NCBI GenBank assembly: GCA_965206355.1
Contig: OZ242212.1
Coordinates: forward strand, 1,178,001-1,242,000
Origin: Spongiihabitans sp965206355
GTDB taxonomy: Bacteria; Pseudomonadota; Gammaproteobacteria; Arenicellales; Poriferihabitantaceae
Length of the DNA stretch: 64,000 bases
Direction: 5' to 3'
Position numbers and translations under genes: made by a program. Shown piece by piece: positions 44,322 to 54,278 of the stretch. Within the stretch, counting starts at the first letter, position 1. Every line of letters begins with the position of its first letter. The notes below the pieces were generated by a model. The model did not search any database, was not told the DNA's origin, and saw only the letters and a program-made list of their open reading frames with translations.

Positions 44322-47300
44322 ATGGGTTATCATGATTTAGTCCCAGTTATTGCCGCGTTTTTTAGTCGACACTGTTTCGTGTGGCGTAATCAGTACAGCA
44401 TACATCAAGTGATACAACATGAGACCTTTGCCCGGAAGATGATTTCGCTTTTAGGCCAGGCAAAAACGCACGGAATGAGGGAGTTTATGCTTATAAATGA
44501 CCGATTGAGACCAATTTTACCAACAGTAGGCGCTTTTAGGCGACACAGCATGCAGGTGAAATGGCTGCAAAGGTCTCAACATCAAACCCGCAAGGTTTTA
44601 TGGTGTATGTTGGTGGTGTTTGGTGTCGGGCTTTCGACAGCAGTTCACGCGCAGTCTGCGCCGTCTTATGTGACTGAATATACCGTTGATCAATCTGTTA
44701 GACCGCAGCATGATGATAGAATACTAGATCTGGTTTTCATACTGGAGCGACTAGCAGAGGTAGACTCCATAGACTATCTACCGGGATCAGTAGAGATTAC
44801 TATGCCACTCACTGCTAACCGAGGCACAGTAATAGTTCAGGACATTACTCTTACGAATGGCAGAGTGGTGCCACAGCTGACTTATACTAGAAGACCCGCA
44901 GACGCGGCAACTGAGTACACTGCGCAAGTCATAGTCAGCTTCAAGGATGTTTTTGACGATACCCATAGAGTGACTATGAACCTCATGAATCTGGCGACTG
45001 GACGAACTATAACTCTGGATTCAACCACTGTCCCGACTGGCGACACCACTCCGCCGAGCGTAGATAGTGTGACAATAGGTGGGCAAGTGGTGGTTGCGGG
45101 CTCTGAAAAAGTCAGAGTCCCTGTAGGCTCTCTGGTTGAGATAGCCTTTACTGAACCTGTCGATTTTGACGCCAGCGACATAGGCTTCTTGAATGCCAGC
45201 AGAGGAGCTACTGATTTTGTCCGGGTATCAGCGACGCAATACCGCTTTATTTTAACCAACAGTGTTACGATTGTGCCTACTGGCGTGAATGTTACAATCA
45301 CTATTTCATCAGTCCGTGATCGAGCAGGGAATAACAGTTCGACATTTAGGGTGCCGCAGATCAGGTTATTCAACGATAGTAGCTTTGACAGCGTCCCGCA
45401 TTTCGCCACAGGGGCAAGCGTTAGTGATCAGGAGTACACCGTGGGGACGGAAATCACCCCCCTGGAATTGCCTGAAGCCTTCGGTGGTGACGGCCCCCTG
45501 ACTTATAGCCTGACACCCAATTTAACAACGGCAACAGGGTTAAACTTTGATGCGGACAGTCGCACCATTAGCGGCACGCCGACCACGGCGGGGACAAACA
45601 TACTGACCTATACGGTTACCGACAGCGATGCCGACACTGACACCCTGACGTTCAATCTATCGGTTATTGATCAAAGCTCCCCTGACACGCCTCCCCCACC
45701 TCCGGTCATTAGCACAGCGGCTACAACGGTAACGGAGGCTATGTTTACCATTGAAGGAACGGTAGAGGCTGGAGCAACGGTTGAGGTGTTCAGAGCTGGG
45801 ACATCTATTGGAATGGCAATCGTTACGGGTACTGACTGGTCATTGGAGGTCACATTAAATGAAGGAAGCAACATATTGACAGCAACAGCCAGCGATGCTG
45901 GAGGAACATCGGCTGCTTCTGCTCAAGTGACTATCACGCTAGACACGACAGCGCCTGCTGTTCCGATCATTACCACAACGGCTACAACGGTAGGGATTGT
46001 TACATTCACCATTGCAGGAACGGCAGAGGACGGAGCAACGGTTGAGTTGTTCAGAGGTGGGACATCTATTGGAACGACAACCGTTACGGGTACTGACTGG
46101 TCACTTGAGGTCGAATTAAATACCGGAATAAACACCATAACAGCAAGAGCTAGCGATGTTGCAGGCAACCGATCGGCTGCTTCGACTGCAGTGACTATCA
46201 CACGAGATGTGGTGCCGCCCACTGTGGTCATTACCACAACGGCTACAACGACAGCGACTGCTGCATTCACCATTGCAGGCACGACAGAGGCCGGAGCAAC
46301 GGTTTTTCTGGGACGTGTCCCTTTTGGTACTTCTCTTACGACAGTCGCTACGATGACAGGAAACTGGACATTTGATGTCATATTAAATGCAGGAAGCAAC
46401 CGGTTTTCAGTAAACGCTAACGATGTTTTCAACAACACATCTACTCCTGTTGAAGTTGTTATCACACTAGAGGTGCCACCTGCCCCGGTCATTAGCACAT
46501 CGTCTGCAACGATAGCGACTGATACATTCACCATTGCAGGCACGGCAACGGCTGGAGCAACCATTCAGTTGCTCAGAAATGGGACAGAGGAGGATAGGGT
46601 AACCCTTACGTCTTCAGAAATCTGGTCATTTAATGTCACATTAACTGAAGGAAACCACGTATTCACAGCAATAGCTCAAAATGTTGTAGGAGAATCGAAC
46701 GAATCGCTTCCAATTACTATCACAGTGGATCTTCCGCCTGATGCCCCGCGAATTACCACAACGGCTATAACGGTAATGGATGCTGCATTCACCATTAAAG
46801 GAGAGGCAGAGGCTGGAGCCACGGTGGAGTTGTTCAGAGGTACGGACTCTCTTGGAACGATAACCGCTACGCCTTCAGACACCTGGTCATTGGAGGTCAC
46901 ATTAGATGAAGGAAACAATGACATAACAGCAACAGCGACAGATGCTGGAGGAACATCGGCTGCTTCGACTCCAGTGACTATCACACTAGATTCGATGGCA
47001 CCTGCTGTTCCGGTCATTAGCACAACGGCTACAACGGTAATGGATACTACATTCACCATTGCAGGAACGGCAGAGGCTGGAGCAACGGTTGAGTTGTTCA
47101 GAGTCGAAGGGACGGGGATGGCCTCTGTTGGAATGACAAACACGGGTACGGGTACTGACTGGTCATTGGAGGTCACATTAGTGGAAGGAGCCAATGAGAT
47201 AACAGCAACAGCTAGCGATGTTGCAGGCAACCGATCGGTTGCTTCGACTGCAGTGACTATCACACTAGATACGACAGCGCCTGCTGTTCCGATCATTACC

Positions 47301-50300
47301 ACAACGGCTGAAACGGTAAGTGATTCTACATTCACCATTGAAGGAACGGCAGAGGCTGGAGCCACGGTGGAGTTGTTCAGAGATGGGACATCTATTGCAA
47401 TGGCAACCATTACGGGTACTGACTGGACATTTAATGTTACATTAAATGAAGGAAGCAACATATTGACAGCAACAGCTACTGATGTTGCAGGCAACCGATC
47501 GGCTGCTTCTGCTCAAGTGACTATCACGCTAGATTCAACAGCGCCTGCTGTTCCGGTCATTAGCACAGCGGCTACAACGGTAAGTAATTCTACATTCACC
47601 ATTGCAGGAACGGCAGAGGCCGGAGCCACGGTTCAGTTGTTCAGAGGTGGGAACTCTCTTGGAACGACAACCGTTACGGGTACAAGCTGGTCACGTGAGG
47701 TCACATTAGTGAATGGAGCCAATGAGATAACAGCAAGAGCTACTGATGTTGCAGGCAACCGATCGGCTGCTTCGACTGCAGTGACTATCACACTAGATTC
47801 AACAGCGCCTGACGCTCCGTCCATTACCACAGCGGCTACAACGGTAATGGATGCTATGTTTACCATTGCAGGAACGGCAGAGGCCGGAGCCACGGTTCAG
47901 TTGTTCAGAGGTGGGAACTCTCTTGGAACGACAACCGTTACGGGTACAAGCTGGTCACGTGAGGTCACATTAGTGAATGGAGCCAATGAGATAACAGCAA
48001 GAGCTACTGATGTTGCAGGCAACCGATCGGCTGCTTCGACTGCAGTGACTATCACACTAGATACGACAGCGCCTGACGCTCCGTCCATTACCACAGCGGC
48101 TACAACGGTAATGGATGCTATGTTTACCATTGCAGGAACGGCAGAGGCTGGAGCCACGGTTGAGTTGTTCAGAGGTGGGAACTCTCTTGGAACGACAACC
48201 GTTACGGGTACAAGCTGGTCACGTGAGGTCACATTAGTAAATGGAGCCAATGAGATAACAGCAAGAGCTACTGATGTTGCAGGCAACCGATCGGCTGCTT
48301 CGACTGCAGTGACTATCACACTAGATTCAACAGCGCCTGACGCTCCGTCCATTACCACAGCGGCTACAACGGTAATGGATGCTACATTCACCATTGCAGG
48401 AACGGCAGAGGCCGGAGCAACGGTTGAGTTGTTCAGAGGTGGGAGCTCTCTTGGAACGACAACCGTTACGGGTACAAGCTGGTCACTTGATGTCACATTA
48501 GTGAATGGAGCCAATGAGATAACAGCAAGAGCTACTGATGTTGCAGGCAACCGATCGGCTGCTTCGACTGCAGTGACTATCACACTAGATTCAACAGCGC
48601 CTGCTGTTCCGATCATTACCACAGCGGCTACAACGGTAAGTGATTCTACATTCATCATTAGAGGAACGGCAGAGGCTGGAGCCACGGTTGAGTTGTTCAG
48701 AGGTGGGAACTCTCTTGGAACGACAACCGTTACGGGTACAAGCTGGTCACGTGAGGTCACATTAGTAAATGGAGCCAATGAGATAACAGCAAGAGCTACT
48801 GATGTTGCAGGCAACCGATCGGCTGCTTCGACTGCAGTGACTATCACACTAGACACGACAGCGCCTGACGCTCCGTCCATTACCACAGCGGCTACAACGG
48901 TAACGGATGCTACATTCACCATTGCAGGAACGGCAGAGGCCGGAGCCACGGTTGAGTTGTTCAGAGGTGGGAACTCTCTTGGAACGACAACCGTTACGGG
49001 TACAACCTGGTCACTTGATGTCACATTAGTGAATGGAGCCAATGAGATAACAGCAAGAGCTACTGATGTTGCAGGCAACCGATCGGCTGCTTCGACTGCA
49101 GTGACTATCACACTAGATTCAACAGCGCCTGCTGTTCCGATCATTACCACAGCGGCTACAACGGTAAGTGATTCTACATTCATCATTAGAGGAACGGCAG
49201 AGGCTGGAGCCACGGTTGAGTTGTTCAGAGTCGGAGCTATGGACCCTATTGCAATGGAAACCATTACGGGTACTGACTGGTCATTGGAGGTCACATTAGT
49301 GGAAGGAGCCAACATCATAACAGCAAGAGCGACAGCTGGAGGCGGCACAGCTGTTTTTTCTAATTCAGTTTTTATCACACTAGATACGACACCGCCTGCT
49401 CTGGCCGTTACCACAATGGATACAACGACAGCGACTGCTAGATTCACCATTGCAGGAAGGTCAGGGGCCGGAGCAACGGTTGAGGTGTTCAGAAGTGGGA
49501 GCTCTCTTGGAACGACAACCGTTACGGGTACTGACTGGACATTTGATGTCACATTAAATGAAGGAAGCAACATATTGACAGCAACAGCTACTGATGCTGT
49601 AGGCAACGTATCGGCTCTTTCTAGTGCAGTGACTATCACACTAGATTCAACAGCGCCTGCTGTTCCGGTCATTAGCACAACGGCTACAACGGTAATGGAT
49701 GCTACATTCACCATTGCAGGAACGGCAGAGGCCGGAGCAACGGTTGAGTTGTTCAGAAGTGGGAGCTCTCTTGGAATGACAACCGTTACGGGTACAAGCT
49801 GGTCACTTGAGGTCACATTAGTGAATGGAGCCAATGAGATAACAGCAAGAGCTACTGATGTTGCAGGCAACCGATCGGCTGCTTCGACTGCAGTGACTAT
49901 CACACTAGATTCAACAGCGCCTGACGCTCCGTCCATTACCACAGCGGCTACAACGGTAATGGATGCTACATTCACCATTGCAGGAACGGCAGAGGCCGGA
50001 GCAACGGTTCAGTTGTTCAGAGGTGGGAACTCTCTTGGAACGGCAACCGTTACGGGTACAAGCTGGTCACGTGAGGTCACATTAGTGAATGGAGCCAATG
50101 AGATAACAGCAAGAGCTACTGATGTTGCAGGCAACCGATCGGCTGCTTCGACTGCAGTTACTATCACACTAGATACGACACCGCCTGCTGTTCCGGTCAT
50201 TACCACAGCGGCTACAACGGTAAGTGATTCTACATTCACCATTGCAGGAACGGCAGAGGCTGGAGCAACGGTTGAGGTGTTCAGAAGTGGGACATCTATT

Positions 50301-53300
50301 GGAACGACAACCGTTACGGGTACAAGCTGGACACGTGATGTCACATTAGTGAATGGAGCCAATGAGATAACAGCAAGAGCGACAGATGCTGCAGGCAACC
50401 GATCAGCTGCTTCTGCTCCAGTGACTATCACACTAAGTGCTCCTGGCCCGATCATTACCACAGCGGCTACAACGGTAATGGATGCTACATTCACCATTGC
50501 AGGAACGGCAGGGGCCGGAGCAACAGAGGTTGAGTTGTTCAGAGTCGGAACTGCGGACCCCCTTGCAACGCCAACCGTTACGGGTGGAAACTGGTCAGCT
50601 GCTGTTACATTAGTGGAAGGACCCAACATCATAACAGCAATAGGGATAGATGCTGGAGGCAACCGATCGGCTGCTTCTGCTCCAGTGACTATCACACTAG
50701 ATTCAACAGCGCCTGCTGTTCCGGTCATTACCACAGCGGCTACAACGGTAATGGATGCTACATTCACCATTGCAGGAACGGCAGAGGCTGGAGCAACGGT
50801 TGAGGTGTTCAACATGGGAAGTTCGGGGAGTGCGATCTCTCTTGGAACGACAACCTTTACGGGTACTGACTGGACATTTGATGTCACATTAGATGAAGGA
50901 ACCAATGCCATAACAGCAAGAGCTAGCGATGCTGTAGGCAACGAATCGGCTGCTTCTAATGCAGTGACTATCACACTAGATTCGACAGTGCCTGCTGTTC
51001 CGGTCATTACCACAACGGATACAATGACAAGGACTAGTAGATTCACCATTGCAGGAGAGGCAGAGGCCGGAGCAACGGTTGAGTTGTTCAGAAGTGGGGC
51101 ATCTCTTGGAACGACAACCGTTACGGGTACGACCTGGTCACTCGAGGTCACATTAGAGGGAGGAGCCAACATCATAACAGCAACAGCGACAGATGCTGCA
51201 GGCAACGAATCGACTGCTTCTGGTGAAATTACTATCACGGTAAGTGATCCAATTGCTGCCCCGGTCATTACCACAACGGCTACAACGGTAATGGATGCTA
51301 TGTTTACCATTGAAGGAGAGGCAGAGGCCGGAGCAACGGTTGAGTTGTTCAGAGTCGTAGGAACTACGATGACATCTCTTGGAACGACAACCTTTATGGG
51401 TACTGACTGGACATTTGATGTCACATTAGATGAAGGAGCCAATGACATAACAGCAACAGCGACAGATGCTGCAGGCAACGAATCTCCTCCTTCTAGTGAA
51501 GTGACTATCACACGAGATACGACAGCGCCTGCTGTTCCGGTCATTACCACAGCGGCTACAACGGTAATGGATGCTACATTCACCATTGCAGGAACGGCAG
51601 GGAGCGATACCGCAACGGTTGAGGTGTTCAGAGCTGGTATAGACTCTCTTGGAACGACAACCGTTACGGGTACTGACTGGACAATTGATGTCACATTAGT
51701 GGAAAGAGCCAATGACATAACAGCAACAGCGACAGATGCTACAGGCAACGAATCGGTTGCTTCGACTGCAGTGACTATCACACTAGATTCGGTGCCGCCT
51801 ACTGTAATGCTTACACGAATTCGGCCCGCTGGAGCTGGAGCTACTGTAACTGTTAACGTCTCAATTCCAATTCAGGTAGTGTTCTCTGAGCGAGTATCAG
51901 GGTTCACTGAGGAGGATGTGACAGTATCAGGTGCAGGTGGTAGTATAGTTTCCTTTTCCAACTATGCAGATAGAGGTACTTACACATTTCTTGTCAGGCC
52001 ATCAGAGGCTGGTACCCTCACGGTTAATATTGGAGCAGATGTCGTTAACGACAGGGCAGGCAATGGAAACGGAGCCACTACTCCATTGGAAATCCCAGTT
52101 ATGTCAGCACCAGTTGATGCTCCGACCATCACCCTGATGGATAGCGCGGGGGAGGAAGTGGACGCAAACGAGACAGTTTTCATTCGGGATGTCTCTGTCT
52201 ACAATATGACTGGAAGTACAGCAATGGACTCCAGCGGAGGCACTATCGCAGTTACCACCACCATTACTGACTCCATGGGGAACGCGGTGTCGAGTATTGA
52301 CCAGAATCAGGAAGGTTCTTACTTTATCACCTATACGGCAGGCAGCACGCCGCTAGCAACCCAAGAGGTAGTAGTCGATAACACAGAACCCCAAGTGTCG
52401 GATACTACAACGGCTAGCGAGACATTCCGTCTGCCGTCCACGAATGCGGCTGGTAACACCATCACCCTGCCGACCGACGAACCCGTGCTGGTACCCTTGG
52501 GAATTGACCCAATGGCCTTCAGCATCACCACTACCGTGAACGGCACGAACACAGTGACGCACACGGTTGCTAGCGTCACTGCGGGGAGTATTGTTCTGAA
52601 TGGGGTGAGCCCGCCTATTCGGCCGGGAGCAATGGTCACTGTAGGATATACTCCTCCGCCGGCGATGATGATTACTGACAGAGCGGGCAACCCACTGGCA
52701 ACGCTCACGCGTACAGTGATACGCATAGTGGCTGCGTCGTCGAGTAATGCAGCTATCAAGCAGTTGAACGAAGCGATTTTGTCGGATTTGACGCAGGCTG
52801 TGATTGCCAGTACGGCTGTTTCAGTTGAGCGTCGTGTCAATGTTATGCTCTCCTCTGATACGCCGCAGACGGCAAGCTATCAGTTAGACGGACAGACGGT
52901 GCAGTTGGATGGACGAACCAGCCTATCCGCTAGCTTCCAGGACACCTTATTGAAAAAACTGCCCAGCCATAATCGTTCGTTGCAAGACGGTACGATGGAC
53001 TGGAAACGGATGCTAAGCAAGTCATCCTTTGTGTTACCGCTGGATGCAACGAGTGGCAGTAACGTTAATTTTGATCGTGCGCTGTCGATGTGGGCTAGTA
53101 GCGACTACACCAAGCTCGGTGGTGATGGTGCGACTGACTGGGATGGCAGTGTTTTCGGCGTACAACTGGGTTTGGATGGGCGAGTGCGCGAAGATATGTT
53201 GCTAGGAGGTATGATATCTTGGAGCGAAGGCGATGTTGACTACACTCAAGGTAATGAGAAAGGCAGATACCAGCATCAGGTGACCAGTATTCATCCGTAT

Positions 53301-54128
53301 CTAGCGTGGGCGGAGGATGAGGTTGACCTGTGGGGTAGTGTTGGCTATGGTCAGGGTAAACTAGAAATAAAGGCGGAGGGTGAAAGCTTGCGCAGTAGCG
53401 ACACCAAGCTGTTGTCGCTGGCGGCGGGCGGTAAGCAAGCGTTATCACGTGCAGGCTCGAGTCTTAAAAGCGATATTTTGCTGGCGACTACCCGCATTGG
53501 TCAATCTACGACTATTGATGCAGATAATATTGCCAGCCAACGGTTACGGTTATTGTTGGAAATAGGTCAGGAACGCCGTTCGGCATCGGGGCTATTCACA
53601 CCGCTACTGGAAGTTGGGGTGCGTTATGATGGTGGAGACGGTGCGACGGGTATGGGGGTGGTACTGGGTGCCGGGTTACGTCATGTCAACCCAGTTGCGG
53701 GTGTGACCCTAGAAGGCAGGTTACATACGCTGCTAGGTCGAAGCGACTATAACGAATGGGGTATTCAAGGATTGGTGCGTTTGCAGGCAGGTGCTAATGA
53801 GCAACGTGGGCTGTCGTTCAGCCTCAGCCCGAGCTACGGTCATAGCGGCACGAGTGATGCCAGTGCGATGTGGCAGCAGAACCTGTCTGCGAGCACCAAT
53901 GATGATGATTACCATGTGCGGATGGATGCCGACATAAGCTACGGATTATTGGCTCCGGGTGGTCGGGGATTATTGACACCATACAGTGCAATAACGCTGG
54001 GTAATAGTAGCGACCGCTATCGTTTAGGATTGCGCTGGAAACGTAATGCGCGATTAGAGATGAATCTGTTTGGTGAGGAGCAAGCGGACAATCATAAAGT
54101 GCTGTTGGAAGGTCGCCTACGCTTTTAG
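44322..54128 (+). CDS. Giant autotransporter adhesin with 23 Ig-like repeats and a MITE in its leader
   Basis: 3268-codon type V secreted surface protein. The ATG at 44322 has GGAGG about 11 nt upstream. Residues 34-87 are encoded by an in-frame MITE. QTRKVLWCMLVVFGVGLSTA then VHA (88-110) is a signal-peptide core cleaved before Q111. An internal ATG in the element (44550) would give a compact 34-residue signal peptide instead. After an Ig-like domain (about 240-345) and a putative-Ig domain with LEAFG-type GDGPLTYSL (about 370-450) come 23 repeats of roughly 87 residues (about 460-2490), then another Ig-like domain, and a C-terminal autotransporter beta-barrel (about 2910-3268) ending in Phe. 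Central repeats are nearly identical, implying recent expansion. There is no sign of catalytic domains, and adhesion or biofilm function is inferred. It lies downstream of tRNA-Pro and convergent with trmB. Confidence 0.93.
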   Translation: MGYHDLVPVIAAFFSRHCFVWRNQYSIHQVIQHETFARKMISLLGQAKTHGMREFMLINDRLRPILPTVGAFRRHSMQVKWLQRSQHQTRKVLWCMLVVFGVGLSTAVHAQSAPSYVTEYTVDQSVRPQHDDRILDLVFILERLAEVDSIDYLPGSVEITMPLTANRGTVIVQDITLTNGRVVPQLTYTRRPADAATEYTAQVIVSFKDVFDDTHRVTMNLMNLATGRTITLDSTTVPTGDTTPPSVDSVTIGGQVVVAGSEKVRVPVGSLVEIAFTEPVDFDASDIGFLNASRGATDFVRVSATQYRFILTNSVTIVPTGVNVTITISSVRDRAGNNSSTFRVPQIRLFNDSSFDSVPHFATGASVSDQEYTVGTEITPLELPEAFGGDGPLTYSLTPNLTTATGLNFDADSRTISGTPTTAGTNILTYTVTDSDADTDTLTFNLSVIDQSSPDTPPPPPVISTAATTVTEAMFTIEGTVEAGATVEVFRAGTSIGMAIVTGTDWSLEVTLNEGSNILTATASDAGGTSAASAQVTITLDTTAPAVPIITTTATTVGIVTFTIAGTAEDGATVELFRGGTSIGTTTVTGTDWSLEVELNTGINTITARASDVAGNRSAASTAVTITRDVVPPTVVITTTATTTATAAFTIAGTTEAGATVFLGRVPFGTSLTTVATMTGNWTFDVILNAGSNRFSVNANDVFNNTSTPVEVVITLEVPPAPVISTSSATIATDTFTIAGTATAGATIQLLRNGTEEDRVTLTSSEIWSFNVTLTEGNHVFTAIAQNVVGESNESLPITITVDLPPDAPRITTTAITVMDAAFTIKGEAEAGATVELFRGTDSLGTITATPSDTWSLEVTLDEGNNDITATATDAGGTSAASTPVTITLDSMAPAVPVISTTATTVMDTTFTIAGTAEAGATVELFRVEGTGMASVGMTNTGTGTDWSLEVTLVEGANEITATASDVAGNRSVASTAVTITLDTTAPAVPIITTTAETVSDSTFTIEGTAEAGATVELFRDGTSIAMATITGTDWTFNVTLNEGSNILTATATDVAGNRSAASAQVTITLDSTAPAVPVISTAATTVSNSTFTIAGTAEAGATVQLFRGGNSLGTTTVTGTSWSREVTLVNGANEITARATDVAGNRSAASTAVTITLDSTAPDAPSITTAATTVMDAMFTIAGTAEAGATVQLFRGGNSLGTTTVTGTSWSREVTLVNGANEITARATDVAGNRSAASTAVTITLDTTAPDAPSITTAATTVMDAMFTIAGTAEAGATVELFRGGNSLGTTTVTGTSWSREVTLVNGANEITARATDVAGNRSAASTAVTITLDSTAPDAPSITTAATTVMDATFTIAGTAEAGATVELFRGGSSLGTTTVTGTSWSLDVTLVNGANEITARATDVAGNRSAASTAVTITLDSTAPAVPIITTAATTVSDSTFIIRGTAEAGATVELFRGGNSLGTTTVTGTSWSREVTLVNGANEITARATDVAGNRSAASTAVTITLDTTAPDAPSITTAATTVTDATFTIAGTAEAGATVELFRGGNSLGTTTVTGTTWSLDVTLVNGANEITARATDVAGNRSAASTAVTITLDSTAPAVPIITTAATTVSDSTFIIRGTAEAGATVELFRVGAMDPIAMETITGTDWSLEVTLVEGANIITARATAGGGTAVFSNSVFITLDTTPPALAVTTMDTTTATARFTIAGRSGAGATVEVFRSGSSLGTTTVTGTDWTFDVTLNEGSNILTATATDAVGNVSALSSAVTITLDSTAPAVPVISTTATTVMDATFTIAGTAEAGATVELFRSGSSLGMTTVTGTSWSLEVTLVNGANEITARATDVAGNRSAASTAVTITLDSTAPDAPSITTAATTVMDATFTIAGTAEAGATVQLFRGGNSLGTATVTGTSWSREVTLVNGANEITARATDVAGNRSAASTAVTITLDTTPPAVPVITTAATTVSDSTFTIAGTAEAGATVEVFRSGTSIGTTTVTGTSWTRDVTLVNGANEITARATDAAGNRSAASAPVTITLSAPGPIITTAATTVMDATFTIAGTAGAGATEVELFRVGTADPLATPTVTGGNWSAAVTLVEGPNIITAIGIDAGGNRSAASAPVTITLDSTAPAVPVITTAATTVMDATFTIAGTAEAGATVEVFNMGSSGSAISLGTTTFTGTDWTFDVTLDEGTNAITARASDAVGNESAASNAVTITLDSTVPAVPVITTTDTMTRTSRFTIAGEAEAGATVELFRSGASLGTTTVTGTTWSLEVTLEGGANIITATATDAAGNESTASGEITITVSDPIAAPVITTTATTVMDAMFTIEGEAEAGATVELFRVVGTTMTSLGTTTFMGTDWTFDVTLDEGANDITATATDAAGNESPPSSEVTITRDTTAPAVPVITTAATTVMDATFTIAGTAGSDTATVEVFRAGIDSLGTTTVTGTDWTIDVTLVERANDITATATDATGNESVASTAVTITLDSVPPTVMLTRIRPAGAGATVTVNVSIPIQVVFSERVSGFTEEDVTVSGAGGSIVSFSNYADRGTYTFLVRPSEAGTLTVNIGADVVNDRAGNGNGATTPLEIPVMSAPVDAPTITLMDSAGEEVDANETVFIRDVSVYNMTGSTAMDSSGGTIAVTTTITDSMGNAVSSIDQNQEGSYFITYTAGSTPLATQEVVVDNTEPQVSDTTTASETFRLPSTNAAGNTITLPTDEPVLVPLGIDPMAFSITTTVNGTNTVTHTVASVTAGSIVLNGVSPPIRPGAMVTVGYTPPPAMMITDRAGNPLATLTRTVIRIVAASSSNAAIKQLNEAILSDLTQAVIASTAVSVERRVNVMLSSDTPQTASYQLDGQTVQLDGRTSLSASFQDTLLKKLPSHNRSLQDGTMDWKRMLSKSSFVLPLDATSGSNVNFDRALSMWASSDYTKLGGDGATDWDGSVFGVQLGLDGRVREDMLLGGMISWSEGDVDYTQGNEKGRYQHQVTSIHPYLAWAEDEVDLWGSVGYGQGKLEIKAEGESLRSSDTKLLSLAAGGKQALSRAGSSLKSDILLATTRIGQSTTIDADNIASQRLRLLLEIGQERRSASGLFTPLLEVGVRYDGGDGATGMGVVLGAGLRHVNPVAGVTLEGRLHTLLGRSDYNEWGIQGLVRLQAGANEQRGLSFSLSPSYGHSGTSDASAMWQQNLSASTNDDDYHVRMDADISYGLLAPGGRGLLTPYSAITLGNSSDRYRLGLRWKRNARLEMNLFGEEQADNHKVLLEGRLRF
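44421..44577 (+). mobile_element. MITE copy, 157-bp form, in frame within the autotransporter
   Basis: Complete copy with the duplication AACAT (44416-44420, 44578-44582). Element plus duplication is 162 bp, exactly 54 codons, so the host frame is kept and no stop is introduced. Confidence 0.97.
45700..51790 (+). repeat. 23 tandem Ig-like repeats, about 265 bp each
   Basis: Each unit follows the scheme V-I-T-T-x-A-T-T-V, FTIAGTAEAGATVELFR, LGTTTVTGT-W, VTLVNGANEITARATDVAGN, SAASTAVTITLDSTAP. Units 8-13 (about 47560-49130) and 16-17 are almost identical at the DNA level. Outer units are more diverged. Confidence 0.95.
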
Positions 54129-54220
54129 TTGAGACCTTGTAATTGAGACCTTGTAATTGAGACCTTGTAATTGAGACCTTGCGGTTTGTCTTGCCTGAAA
54201 GCGAAATCATCTTCCGTATG
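54129..54220. repeat. Tandem TTGAGACCTTGTAA units with a MITE remnant
   Basis: The 14-bp unit TTGAGACCTTGTAA occurs three times and a fourth begins, each carrying the MITE tip GAGACCTT. They are followed by GCCTGAAAGCGAAATCATCT, a piece of the element interior. It lies directly after the autotransporter stop codon. Confidence 0.75.
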
Positions 54221-54236
54221 TTGGAACAACTTCCCT

Positions 54237-54266
54237 AATCCCCCCTTTTTATTTTGGGGGGGGATT
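54237..54266. terminator. Bidirectional hairpin between the autotransporter and trmB
   Basis: AATCCCCCC (54237-54245) and GGGGGGGGATT (54256-54266) pair around a T-rich loop between convergent genes. There is no long T-run after the stem on either strand, so intrinsic termination is plausible but unproven. Confidence 0.5.
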
Positions 54267-54278
54267 GCTATGCTTGAA

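Noticed and set aside
44882..51781. Long minus-strand ORFs opposite the adhesin (up to 693 codons)
   Set aside because: They are antisense shadows of the Thr/Ala/Gly-rich repeats, whose codon bias leaves a minus frame open. They show the same 87-residue period and no independent domain or ribosome-binding site.
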